DNA from: JBEEMU01 sp043778315
GTDB lineage: Bacteria > Bacteroidota > Bacteroidia > Chitinophagales > Saprospiraceae
Direction of reading: 5' to 3'
DNA: 22,615 nucleotides
Assembly (NCBI GenBank): GCA_043778315.1
Contig: JAYWGJ010000262.1
Location: 1-22,615, forward strand
Below the pieces are notes generated by a model. It saw only the letters and a list, made by a program, of their open reading frames with translations. It ran no database searches and was not told the origin of the DNA. The translations under genes and the position numbers were made by a program. Below, one piece after another: positions 1 to 8,457 of this stretch (position 1 is the stretch's first letter; every line of letters starts with the position of its first letter).

Positions 1-315
1 GTAATATCCATCAACCGTAGCGTCAATTGTCCGCTCAAAAAAATTGGAATAGCTATCTGTATCTTCTATCTGCCCGAGTATCAAAACGGGCGAAATGAAC
101 TGCATTTTCAAATCTTCTTCCTGCCAACCAATCAAATTTCGTTGTGCATTTTTATATAATTTATCAAAAATTTTGGTTTCAAATACGTCTAATTCTATAC
201 TCACAGCCGCCACCCAAGCCGACATTAGCTCGTAGTCAAAATTACCCGTAAGCCGCGATAGGTCGAACATTTTTATTAGCTCAACCTCCGTGTATGATTT
301 TATTTTATTTGCCAT
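1..315 (-). CDS. Partial conserved hypothetical protein (N-terminal 105 residues)
   Basis: An open frame starts at an ATG at 315 and runs without a stop off the left edge, so only the N-terminal 105 residues are present. The protein is soluble-looking: no signal peptide, no membrane segment, many acidic and aromatic residues. Landmarks are a MFDLSRLTGNFDYELM stretch near residue 16, a GWQEEDLKMQFISP stretch near residue 63 and an acidic run after it. I associate the 'W-x-EEDLKM-x-FISP' pattern with an uncharacterised, possibly PD-(D/E)XK-like family common in Bacteroidota, but this is from memory and no catalytic motif is visible in this part. It begins 33 bases after the guaB stop on the same strand, so it is probably co-transcribed with guaB. 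Function not assigned. Confidence 0.7.
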   Translation of the reverse strand, partial: MANKIKSYTEVELIKMFDLSRLTGNFDYELMSAWVAAVSIELDVFETKIFDKLYKNAQRNLIGWQEEDLKMQFISPVLILGQIEDTDSYSNFFERTIDATVDGYY

Positions 316-348
316 AATGATGCTATTTTTTATAAAAAACTAATCGTT

Positions 349-1830
349 TTATCTACTATAATTCGGTGCTTCCTTCGTGATAGCGATGTGATGCGGGTGA
401 CTTTCGTTAATGCCTGCCGACGTGATACGGATAAACTGCGCGGTTTCTTGCAGCGTTCTGATGTCGGCTGCGCCGCAATAGCCCATGCCTGCGCGCAAGC
501 CACCTATATATTGTATCATCACTTCGCGGACGCTGCCCTTGAAAGGCACGCGCCCCTCGATCCCTTCGGGGACGAGTTTTTTGATGTCGTCTTCTGCGTC
601 TTGAAAATAGCGGTCTTTTGAGCCTAATTGCATCGCGCCCATGCTACCCATGCCTCTGTATAGCTTGAATTTGCGCCCGTCGAGTATGATGGTTTCGCCA
701 GGCGACTCCTCCGTTCCTGCAAAGAGCGAACCTGCCATTATCGTATCTGCACCTGCCGCTATCGCTTTCACGATGTCGCCTGTGTAGCGAATGCCGCCGT
801 CGCCGATGAGCGGAACGCCCGTGCCGCGTAAGCCTTGCGCAGCTTGATGTATCGCGTACAATTGCGGTACGCCTACGCCTGCGATGATGCGCGTCGTGCA
901 GATAGAACCCGGACCCACACCCACTTTCACGCCATCTACGCCTGCATCTACTAAGGCGCGTGCGCCTGCCGCCGTCGCTACGTTGCCGCCTATCACCTCG
1001 AGGTCGGGGAATGCGCGCTTCACTTCGCGTACCACATCGAGTACGCCGCGAGAGTGTCCGTGCGCCGTATCGACGCACACCACGTCCAAACCGAACTCCA
1101 CCAATGCCGCGATGCGGTCAAAAGTATCGGCGGTTACGCCCACCGCCGCGCCTACTATCAGCCGCCCAAACTTGTCTTTACAAGCACTCGGGTAGTTGAT
1201 GACGCGCATCAAATCCTTGTAGGTAATCAGTCCGCTAAGGCGATTATTGACATCTACAATAGGCAGTTTTTCTATTTTATTTTTTTGCAAAACGACCTTT
1301 GCCTCCTCGAGCGTAGTGCCTACGGGTGCCGTAATAATGCCCTCGCGGGTCATAATATCGCTAATTTTGCGGGTTGTTTCGCGCTCAAAACGGAGGTCAC
1401 GATTGGTCAAAATACCAATCAATTGCTGTCGGTCGTTCACTATCGGAATGCCGCCGATTTTGTGCTTTTGCATCAAATTCATTGCTTCGCCGATAGTCGC
1501 GGTAGCGCGTAGCGTGATAGGGTCGATAATCATACCGCTTTCGGAGCGTTTGACCATACGAACCTTCTCCGCTTGCTGCGCGATTGTCATATTTTTATGA
1601 ATAAAACCAATGCCGCCTTGTCGCGCCATAGCTATTGCCATCTGCGACTCGGTGACGGTGTCCATCGCCGCCGAAACCATCGGGACATTGATGCGGATAT
1701 TACGCGTAAGCTGCGTAGAAATATCTACTTCGCGCGGCAACACTTCCGAGTACGCAGGCAGGAGCAAAACATCATCAAAGGTTAAGCCTTCGCCGACAAA
1801 TTTTTGGTGGGTATTTTTTTCTGTATCCAT
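349..1830 (-). CDS. guaB: Inosine-5'-monophosphate dehydrogenase
   Basis: IMP dehydrogenase oxidises IMP to XMP with NAD+, the committed step of GMP synthesis, in the cytoplasm. The start at 1830 (MDTEKNTHQKF) gives 493 residues, the usual bacterial length; the frame is open 33 codons further up, but that stretch is lysine/isoleucine-rich and unlike the family. Visible landmarks: the N-terminal GLTFDDVLLLPAYS motif (residues 15-28), two CBS modules (about 100-215), the DTAHGHS strand (254-260), GGNVAT (281-286), the catalytic loop GPGSICTTRI with Cys311, the YRGMGSMGAM loop and the RYFQ segment of the mobile flap. All key residues look intact. A TAnnTTTG box ends only three bases before the ATG. 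The partial gene at 1-315 follows closely on the same strand. Confidence 0.97.
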   Translation of the reverse strand: MDTEKNTHQKFVGEGLTFDDVLLLPAYSEVLPREVDISTQLTRNIRINVPMVSAAMDTVTESQMAIAMARQGGIGFIHKNMTIAQQAEKVRMVKRSESGMIIDPITLRATATIGEAMNLMQKHKIGGIPIVNDRQQLIGILTNRDLRFERETTRKISDIMTREGIITAPVGTTLEEAKVVLQKNKIEKLPIVDVNNRLSGLITYKDLMRVINYPSACKDKFGRLIVGAAVGVTADTFDRIAALVEFGLDVVCVDTAHGHSRGVLDVVREVKRAFPDLEVIGGNVATAAGARALVDAGVDGVKVGVGPGSICTTRIIAGVGVPQLYAIHQAAQGLRGTGVPLIGDGGIRYTGDIVKAIAAGADTIMAGSLFAGTEESPGETIILDGRKFKLYRGMGSMGAMQLGSKDRYFQDAEDDIKKLVPEGIEGRVPFKGSVREVMIQYIGGLRAGMGYCGAADIRTLQETAQFIRITSAGINESHPHHIAITKEAPNYSR

Positions 1831-1833
1831 ACG

Positions 1834-1841
1834 CAAAGGTA
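1834..1841 (-). promoter_or_regulatory. TAnnTTTG-type -7 box at guaB
   Basis: Read on the minus strand this is TACCTTTG, matching the Bacteroidota -7 consensus TAnnTTTG. It is followed by CGT and then the chosen ATG. No convincing TTG/TTTG -33 element is seen about 20 bases upstream, so confidence is moderate. If used, transcription would start at or within a few bases of the start codon. Confidence 0.45.
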
Positions 1842-1930
1842 CGGTTTTTATACGGATTTTAAGGGAAAAAGGGTATTTTTTTATTTTAATAGAAATAAGG
1901 AAATAACAGATTTTTTTCTTTGAGGACAAT

Positions 1931-2250
1931 AAAACTCTGCTACTCTTTGCTTATCTGCGTTAAAAAAATTCTACGCGCCTAAAAAATTCTACGCTCAAAA
2001 AACTCTGCCCCTTTGTTTCTCTGCTTCTCCGCGTTTAAAAAAAACTTCTTCGCGTTTAAAAAAAATTCTCCGTATCTTAAAAAAAATTTGCCTCTTTACC
2101 GTAAAAAAACTCTGCCTCTTTGCTTCTCTGCTTCTCCGCGTTTAAAAAAAAACTTTTTCGCGTTTAAAAAACTTCTTCGCGTTTAAAAAAAATTCTCAGC
2201 ATCTAAAAAAATTTGCCTCTCCACAGTAAAAAATTTGCAGCGTACTTATT
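1931..2250. repeat. Degenerate T/A-rich tandem repeat region
   Basis: This gap between guaB and the helicase gene holds no convincing gene. It is built from variants of a few units on the plus strand: CTCTGCCTCTTTGCTTCTC-type runs, CTTCTCCGCGTTTAAAAAAA, and TTCGCGTTTAAAAAA. A unit of about 110-125 bases occurs twice, at about 1996-2107 and 2103-2229; both copies go from ACTCTGCC through GCGTTTAAA blocks to TTTGCCTCT and end in GTAAA. The copies differ by substitutions, one extra GCGTTTAAA block and homopolymer length. Such CTCTGC/GCGTTTAAA strings recur in intergenic DNA of many bacteria, as far as I recall. Function unknown. Confidence 0.75.
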
Positions 2251-2291
2251 ACCATCTTACAAAATAACGCTCATTATCTATTTCCCCTTTT

Positions 2292-5200
2292 TTACCCTAA
2301 CGCCGCTTCCAAAAACGACATCAACTCAGCTTTCGTCTGCTCCATATCAGACGACCATGCGATAGCTTGCAGGCGATAAAACTGCCAGCCCGCACGTTGC
2401 AGCACGATTTGCTGACTCACGTCGGCGTGTTTGCTATCGCATTCAACGGCTAATTTTTTACCATCTTTAATGATAGCAAAATCGACCACATATTTGCCAA
2501 TCCGAAACTGCGGGTGCAAGAACGGCGCGTAGCCTTTTTCGTGCAAAAACGTAGCGACGGGCAGCTCTATTGCGGCGTTTTGTGCGTCTGTTTTTTGTAA
2601 AATATCGTTTAAAGTCGTTTTTTGCACTACATTACTCTCCAATTCTTTTTGCGTTTGTGTATAATAACGCAGCAGTTTAGCGCGGTAGCAGTCTTGCGGC
2701 AACGTCCCAAAAACATCAGGCGGCAAGCTGTGTACCACCACCGATTTCAGTTTTGCGCGGCTCGCCGCCACATTATAAATCCGCATATATTCCTCCGAGG
2801 CTACAGCTCGAGGCGCGCGCAGGTCGCCGTCGGCGGTGAGCATCGGCGCGGCGGTCGTCGTCAAAAACATCAAATCGCGCTCGTCACCCTGAAACTCTCG
2901 CGACGTACCGACCACCAAATTCAGCATATCCATAAACGGAATAATGCGGGCGTTGCGCGTGAGTTCACTGACTAATAACGCTTGGTGTTTTTTATTGGAA
3001 CTATCCAAACTTATCACGCCGATAGACGGCAATTTTGCGAGTTTTTTCTTCTCGTATCGCTGTATCAAATCCATAATTTGTGCGACAATAGCGGCTACAA
3101 TTTCGGGTTTTTCCTCGTTGTTTTCGCCTTCCGTCGGCGCGTAAATAATGCTAACGGGAATGCCGTAACTGTTGTCGGTCGAGGTGCGTAACGGCACGAT
3201 ACTATTGTGGTAAACATATTTATTACTAAACCCAATAATTTCGGGCAGACAACGGAAATGCTCCACCAACGTAATAATATTTGGATAAATAACACTACTC
3301 AACGAATAAATACTGTTATTTTTATTATAAAGATTAAATTGTTGCTTGAACGGGTGGTCTAAAAAGTAGCGGTCGAGCAGCGCGTTCACGCGGTCGATGC
3401 CAAATTTTGCGTTGTCGATAGTCACGGCGGTTTGGTTTTCGTCACCTACAATCACCGTTTTTTTAGCTCTAAAAACGAGGTTGAGCGTAGAAAGGTCGCA
3501 CTGCGACGCTTCATCTACTATTAGCACGTCAAACTGATTCGGCAACGGCTCGGGGAAAAACGAAATCGCGTTCGTTTGTTGCATAATCCAAATCGGGACT
3601 GCGCCCTTTGCCAACTGCATATTTTGTATCGCGGAAGCGCGGTTGCGCGCCGTGTTTTTGCCGTAACCTCTGCCTATATTAGTGAGGTCGTTGAGCCAAG
3701 CCGTGAGCGCGGATTTTTGGTGGTCGGTGGTGATAGCGGCTTTTTTGAACCACGTTTGAAACGCGACCAAATCGGAGGTTTTGCGCTCTATTTCGCGGCG
3801 CAATGCGTCCAAATGTATCAGCAGCGCGTTCACTTTATTGGCATCGGCGGCACTTTCTACTATGAAATTGCGTATTTTCGCTTGATTTATCGCTTCCGTC
3901 CAGTGCATTTCGGTCATCGTGCGCAGCTCCGCGCCGTTTTCCATTGCAGTTGTATGTAGCGCGTCCGCCGTGAGCGGCATTATTTTTCGGAGCGCGTTGA
4001 GCGCGGTCATATAACGCTGCACCGCTTGCGCACGGGCGCGAGCGGCTTTATATTCCTCAATTTGTTCGGTGTAGGTACGGAGGTCGAGGTCGACGAGTGC
4101 GTCGGCGGCGCGCAAGGCGGACGGCGGTTGAGCCGCAACGGATAAGATTTTTTGCTTACGCAAACTCAAATTTTGTGCCGCTTCGCGATACGTTTTGTAC
4201 GCTGCTAAACCTACTATTGCTGCCCATTTCGCTGCAAAATCGGCTTGTGCGGGCAGCGCGGGCGACATTTTGCGGACACGCAGCAAATTATTGATTGTTT
4301 TTATTTTATGATGCAACAACAAAACGGTTTGCAAGTTCGCCCACGCCTTTTCTATTTTGGTATAAACAAAGCGGAATTGTTGCGCGTCAGCGACCAAAGT
4401 CACCGCGCTTACAGGCGGCTCTAAACCCAATTGCGCATAATAATTTTTGAGTAATATTTGCTGATTTTTAAGGCTATTCGCAAAATTTAATACTTGCAAT
4501 AAAATCGCTATTTTACTTTTTCGGTCACATATCGCATCATTTAACTCGCAGTCCATCAGCAGTTTATGTGTAGCCGTAAGTTTAAATTTATCAAAAAAGC
4601 TGAGTTGGTCATCGTCGCCAAAAATCTCTAATAAATCGGCTGCGCTACGGCGTACTTCGCCCATTTCTACGCCTATTATCGGCGTAAAATCTACGGCATA
4701 AGTGAGCAATAATTTATTGGTTTCGGCGTTATTGGTACGCGCATTCACCTGTATATCTACTATCTCTTGCAGTTGTTCGCCATCAAAATAAGCATTATTG
4801 AACACTTGCAAAACCTGCGGCTGCTCATTTTCTAGCTCTTCATATTCTGCATTTGCGGCAGCTATATCCGCCAAAAAATCTTCAGTCAGCGTATCGGGTT
4901 CTACTTTTGCGTAACTCTCCATTTTCGCGTTGTCGCGAAACGTGTTAATTAGCTCTATTTGCGCGCCAAAATCATTAGGCGAAAGCCACTCTTCATCTTT
5001 TACAAAAGTATAATTCGCGTAATGCAAATCGGCGGCGGTGAGCGTATCCGTGAAGCGGACAATTTGCATCAAACCGACCGACCAATCGTCGGTATTTCGC
5101 GCCGACGGCAGGTCGTCCGTTATCGGAAAACGCGGTGCGGGTTGTGCCGCGAGGTCGGTCGCCCACTCCAAAGCGGTGCGCGACACGCCTTGTATAGCAA

Positions 5201-6917
5201 GGGTTCGCGTGTTGCCGCCGATAGCGTAAGTCACTTCGTTGAGCGTGACGGTATAGTCGGCGGCGGCGTTATTGAGGTCGTCTTGTTTGCGCTGCAAATC
5301 GGCAGGACTATACACCCGCGATAGGTTCGTGATAATCGTTTTGACCGACTGCTTCAAGCCTTCGGTATTGCGTTCGTTCACGAGCGAAACGGTGAGTTCG
5401 CGCAGGTCGTTCGGGAGTTTTTCCTTCACAACGGCAAGGGCTTGCGCGTTTTGCGACACCACCAAAACGTTTTTGCCTTGCGCTACAAAATTAGCAATCA
5501 AATTGGCAATTGTATGACTTTTACCCGTTCCAGGAGGTCCTTTCACCGTCACCGCGTCGTCCACATTGAGGCGTTCGGCGATAGCCAACTGCTCTTCATT
5601 ATAAGGCAGTGGGAACAAAAAATCGGTCGCTTTGTGCGTTTCCGAAAGGTTTACGCTGCTATTGAGCGAAATAGTATCGTTATTAATGAATAATTTTTTA
5701 AAAAAGTCAGGAATTTCAGTTGTGTGTTCCTCTTTTTCTAATATTTCTATTTGTTTAATGATATTTGCGGCATCTTTCGATATTAATATCTCCGATTCTA
5801 CTATTTTTGTTTGCAATATTGGAGAAAAGCTAAACCGAAGGTCATTTTCATTGCCGTTTTTGAATGAAAAATCTAATGCATCGGTTTCGGAAGTGAGCCA
5901 TTCGTTGCGCATATTCGGAAATACCGAAATCACTTTTAATGCAATCGGCAAATACTCTTGAAACAGAAACGGAGCGTCAAAAAAGAACTCTTGTGGCGCA
6001 TTATTAAACTCGTCGATGGCACTCAATACCGTATATTTTCGCTGCTCTATCATCTCATCCGTTTCAGTTGGAAAATGATAGCGGAGCAAATCTACAAACG
6101 ACTGCTCGGCGAAAATCCGTTGTCCAAAATTATCCGCTTCTATCAGTATAGATTGGTTTTTTAGCGATAAGCGCATCGGGACGTGAAACAGAAAATTTTG
6201 ATATTCCACGCCTCCAATTTTGCCTTCTATCAAGCCAAACGACAAGTAAAGCCGCTTGCTATTCTTCCCTTTCAGGTCAAATATCAAGGCGTGCAGCGCG
6301 TCGAACAAGCGGTTGAGCAAGAGCGGTTGCCAATAGACATCGTAGTATCTGATGTAGTGTGCGGCGAACCGTGCGACTTCGGTTTCGCGATACGGCGAGT
6401 CGTCAAAAAGCTCTATATCACGTCCCGAGGCGACTTTCGTAGGCAAATCCTGCCCGTTAGCGGGCGGCAACAGCACCCAATTTTGTAATATTTCGGGTAT
6501 TGGCATATTTTGCCAATCGCCGCGTATCCATTCCTCGAAAGCAACAGCGCGATGCGGATTGCGCCGAAAATCGGCATTATGATGTTCAATTTGTGCTTTT
6601 TTGTAAAGTTCGGTCGGTTTTTCAGCCATATATTTGGGTATTATTACCCAATTTTTTAGCGTCTCAGGGACTAATAATTCTCCGATAGCGACGCGGCGCA
6701 GCGTCAATAACGGCTTTTCGGGGACTTCGAGCGTTTGGATAGTCAGGTCGACAATCGCACGTTGGCGCGACTCCGCTTGTAGGTCGAGGAGATCTTGCAG
6801 CGCGAAATACTGCGCGTTGCGGCTTTTGGGGTTGTGTGGCTCATTATCAAACCTTGGCACTGCCTCTTGCGTGTTGTAAAGCTCGCTGATGTAGGCAAAT
6901 AGGTTGCGTAGTTGCAT
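2292..6917 (-). CDS. Large SF1 (DNA2/NAM7-type) helicase with C-terminal PD-(D/E)XK-type nuclease domain
   Basis: A 1541-residue protein predicted to be an ATP-driven helicase/translocase fused to a nuclease. Residues 1-435 match nothing I recognise. The helicase core begins with a Q-motif-like YNEEQLAIAERL (about 439-450), then Walker A GPPGTGKS (460-467) and motif Ia VLVVSQNAQAL. Walker B IVDEASQC has D1135/E1136; motif III is GDENQ (1158-1162), motif V SREFQGDERD (from about 1339) and motif VI YNVAASRAK (1381-1389). Motifs I and II are separated by roughly 670 residues, probably a largely helical insertion. The C-terminal about 90 residues read as a Vsr/DUF559/MTES_1575-like nuclease: VVDF with D1479, then VECDSKH with E1492 and D1494. 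No signal peptide. No TAnnTTTG box was found just upstream; the preceding same-strand gene ends 162 bases away. A role in phage defence or DNA repair is inference from architecture. Confidence 0.9.
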   Translation of the reverse strand: MQLRNLFAYISELYNTQEAVPRFDNEPHNPKSRNAQYFALQDLLDLQAESRQRAIVDLTIQTLEVPEKPLLTLRRVAIGELLVPETLKNWVIIPKYMAEKPTELYKKAQIEHHNADFRRNPHRAVAFEEWIRGDWQNMPIPEILQNWVLLPPANGQDLPTKVASGRDIELFDDSPYRETEVARFAAHYIRYYDVYWQPLLLNRLFDALHALIFDLKGKNSKRLYLSFGLIEGKIGGVEYQNFLFHVPMRLSLKNQSILIEADNFGQRIFAEQSFVDLLRYHFPTETDEMIEQRKYTVLSAIDEFNNAPQEFFFDAPFLFQEYLPIALKVISVFPNMRNEWLTSETDALDFSFKNGNENDLRFSFSPILQTKIVESEILISKDAANIIKQIEILEKEEHTTEIPDFFKKLFINNDTISLNSSVNLSETHKATDFLFPLPYNEEQLAIAERLNVDDAVTVKGPPGTGKSHTIANLIANFVAQGKNVLVVSQNAQALAVVKEKLPNDLRELTVSLVNERNTEGLKQSVKTIITNLSRVYSPADLQRKQDDLNNAAADYTVTLNEVTYAIGGNTRTLAIQGVSRTALEWATDLAAQPAPRFPITDDLPSARNTDDWSVGLMQIVRFTDTLTAADLHYANYTFVKDEEWLSPNDFGAQIELINTFRDNAKMESYAKVEPDTLTEDFLADIAAANAEYEELENEQPQVLQVFNNAYFDGEQLQEIVDIQVNARTNNAETNKLLLTYAVDFTPIIGVEMGEVRRSAADLLEIFGDDDQLSFFDKFKLTATHKLLMDCELNDAICDRKSKIAILLQVLNFANSLKNQQILLKNYYAQLGLEPPVSAVTLVADAQQFRFVYTKIEKAWANLQTVLLLHHKIKTINNLLRVRKMSPALPAQADFAAKWAAIVGLAAYKTYREAAQNLSLRKQKILSVAAQPPSALRAADALVDLDLRTYTEQIEEYKAARARAQAVQRYMTALNALRKIMPLTADALHTTAMENGAELRTMTEMHWTEAINQAKIRNFIVESAADANKVNALLIHLDALRREIERKTSDLVAFQTWFKKAAITTDHQKSALTAWLNDLTNIGRGYGKNTARNRASAIQNMQLAKGAVPIWIMQQTNAISFFPEPLPNQFDVLIVDEASQCDLSTLNLVFRAKKTVIVGDENQTAVTIDNAKFGIDRVNALLDRYFLDHPFKQQFNLYNKNNSIYSLSSVIYPNIITLVEHFRCLPEIIGFSNKYVYHNSIVPLRTSTDNSYGIPVSIIYAPTEGENNEEKPEIVAAIVAQIMDLIQRYEKKKLAKLPSIGVISLDSSNKKHQALLVSELTRNARIIPFMDMLNLVVGTSREFQGDERDLMFLTTTAAPMLTADGDLRAPRAVASEEYMRIYNVAASRAKLKSVVVHSLPPDVFGTLPQDCYRAKLLRYYTQTQKELESNVVQKTTLNDILQKTDAQNAAIELPVATFLHEKGYAPFLHPQFRIGKYVVDFAIIKDGKKLAVECDSKHADVSQQIVLQRAGWQFYRLQAIAWSSDMEQTKAELMSFLEAALG

Positions 6918-6946
6918 ATATGGTGTGTAATTATGGCTGATAATTG

Positions 6947-6979
6947 CGCCGCCGCGCCCTTTGTTGGAGCGCGGCGGCG
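6947..6979. other. GC-rich perfect hairpin upstream of the helicase gene
   Basis: CGCCGCCGCGC (6947-6957) and GCGCGGCGGCG (6969-6979) are perfect reverse complements around an 11-base loop. It lies 29 bases before the helicase ATG and about 100 bases past the stop of the upstream gene. There is no T-run on either side, so it is not a typical intrinsic terminator. It could be a 5'-leader structure, an mRNA-end stabiliser or a protein site. Confidence 0.6.
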
Positions 6980-7012
6980 TGACATTTAATTCTATTACTT
7001 CGTGGTACTAAT

Positions 7013-7076
7013 TCATTGAACACTAATCGTTAATCACTGAACACTAAAAAGAACTGTTCACTGTTAGTCGTTCATT
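7013..7076. repeat. Short degenerate repeats around TGAACACTAA
   Basis: TTGAACACTAATCGTTAA and CTGAACACTAA lie in tandem and are followed by an inverted relative, GTTCACTGTTAGTCGTTCA. The copies are imperfect. They sit directly downstream of the secreted-protein gene that ends at 7080 and may form a weak hairpin in its 3' region. No function can be assigned. Confidence 0.35.
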
Positions 7077-7079
7077 AAA

Positions 7080-8207
7080 TTAATGTGCAACGTGTATCCG
7101 TTTGGTAGCGATAGCGCGACCGCCTGCGTCTATCAGCGCGTACATATAAATACCGTTCGCGAGGCGGCTCACGTCGAAAGACGTAAATCCGTTGGCTACA
7201 ATTACCGATTGCGCGACGGTTTGTCCCAACAAAGAGTAAACTTTTACTTCGTAATTGCCTTGTGGCAAATCGCCAACCTTAACAAAAACGCTTGTCGATG
7301 CAGGGTTTGGCGTTGCCGACCACTCTACTATATTCACAGCGACAGCGTTTGTCGCTACTACCGTTGGCGCGAACAAATAGCGCGTACTCGCGATACCACC
7401 CGTTCTGTTCATGGTCACGGTAGCGATATTTTGACGTTCGGTATTCGACACGAAATGATAAGCATAGATGGTGTCTTTGCCTGTACCCGGAATTGCTTGT
7501 CCGAGCGAGCTTGCGTTTTGCCAACCCAAAAATGGGAGTTTGAAAAACACATTCGTATCATTAATATCGGTGCGATTAAGTCGCAACACGTCATAATTGC
7601 CAGCCGACAACATCACCATACCAAACGCATCAACCACATCTTTGGTTTTGGTATCGCGGCGCACACGCACAGAGTCGATATTATTAGCGATTGCGCCTGC
7701 CGCCTGCACCAAAAACGCCTGCACCGCAGGATAATCGGACGGCTTGATTTGAAATCTGAAACTCGAGGTATTATTATAAGTATTGCCATACGACATAGGC
7801 GCGATTTGCAACTCGAGCGGGTCGGTGAACGGAATATTGAACGACTGACCGACGTTCAAAATATCGCCCGCAAAGCCGATTACCTCCGTTTTGCCCGCCG
7901 ACTGACGCACATAACCGTCGCCGTTAAGGATAGGAATGCGCATAGTAGCCGTCGGAAAAACCGAAGCCGAACCACCCGAAGCCGCCGTAAATACCTCGAA
8001 GGTGTCTTTGGTGGTAGGCGTGAGCTGCGTGTAATCCCACATTTGAGCGGTCGCGCTCGCCGTACCTATGCTCGTTTGCGTACTGGAGTCGGTGGCAGCA
8101 AAAAGTTGGTCGTTTACACGGATAAACCAATTATTGGTAATCGCTGTTTGCGCGAACGCAGACGCAGTAGTCGCTACAAGCGATAATAAAAGTAATGATT
8201 TTTTCAT
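7080..8207 (-). CDS. Secreted protein of unknown function with T9SS C-terminal sorting domain
   Basis: The start at 8207 (MKKSLLLLSLVATTASAFAQ) places a clean signal peptide at residues 1-20 of 375; the frame extends 30 codons further up but those lack leader character. The tail from about residue 295 reads as a type A T9SS sorting domain: WSATPNPAS, GNYEVKVYSLLGQTV, FDVSRLANGIYMYAL and a basic ATKRIHV end. The product should therefore cross the inner membrane by Sec, cross the outer membrane by T9SS and be anchored at or released from the surface. The middle (about 21-290) is Ser/Thr/Ala-rich, predicted beta-rich, and not recognised; no catalytic motif seen. A TATCTTTG box lies about 107 bases upstream. 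The helicase gene follows on the same strand after 162 bases. Confidence 0.9.
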   Translation of the reverse strand: MKKSLLLLSLVATTASAFAQTAITNNWFIRVNDQLFAATDSSTQTSIGTASATAQMWDYTQLTPTTKDTFEVFTAASGGSASVFPTATMRIPILNGDGYVRQSAGKTEVIGFAGDILNVGQSFNIPFTDPLELQIAPMSYGNTYNNTSSFRFQIKPSDYPAVQAFLVQAAGAIANNIDSVRVRRDTKTKDVVDAFGMVMLSAGNYDVLRLNRTDINDTNVFFKLPFLGWQNASSLGQAIPGTGKDTIYAYHFVSNTERQNIATVTMNRTGGIASTRYLFAPTVVATNAVAVNIVEWSATPNPASTSVFVKVGDLPQGNYEVKVYSLLGQTVAQSVIVANGFTSFDVSRLANGIYMYALIDAGGRAIATKRIHVAH

Positions 8208-8313
8208 GATTTTTTGATAAAATGACTGTAAATGGTAAAGAGAAATGATTGGATAAGCAATGGTAATTTTAATACTGTTGATAAGGAACGCCTCCAAAAT
8301 AAGTTATCTTACA

Positions 8314-8321
8314 CAAAGATA
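8314..8321 (-). promoter_or_regulatory. TATCTTTG -7 box upstream of the T9SS protein gene
   Basis: Minus-strand TATCTTTG matches the Bacteroidota -7 consensus exactly. The -33 position shows CTG rather than TTG/TTTG. It would give a leader of roughly 100 bases before the ATG at 8207. Confidence 0.5.
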
Positions 8322-8387
8322 AAACATAGTTTTCACATAGCAGTCATTTCAAAAAAATAAAATTGTCCTTCTTTTGTGTTGATTGCA

Positions 8388-8426
8388 ACTAAACAAAACA
8401 GCGCGCTCGAGTGTTCGGGCGCGCTG
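8388..8426 (-). terminator. Intrinsic terminator after the desaturase gene
   Basis: CAGCGCGCTCGA (8399-8410) pairs with TCGGGCGCGCTG (8415-8426), twelve pairs including one G-T wobble, with a GTGT loop. On the minus strand the stem is followed by TTTTGTTT (8391-8398). It lies about 30 bases past the desaturase stop codon at 8458. Confidence 0.85.
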
Positions 8427-8457
8427 AGGTTTACATTTGTAAATATTTATTTTTGCT

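Noticed and set aside
1831..1929. N-terminal extension of guaB by 33 residues
   Set aside because: The extension is Lys/Ile-rich and unlike IMP dehydrogenases; Met at 1830 gives the standard length.
1931..2250. Possible CRISPR array
   Set aside because: Units are not of constant length, there are no unique spacers, and the repeats are degenerate and A/T-run dominated.
7083..8186. Long plus-strand open frame (367 codons) opposite the T9SS protein gene
   Set aside because: It is His/Arg/Ser-rich with no domain-like pattern, and the opposite frame has a signal peptide and a complete sorting domain, so this is an antisense shadow.
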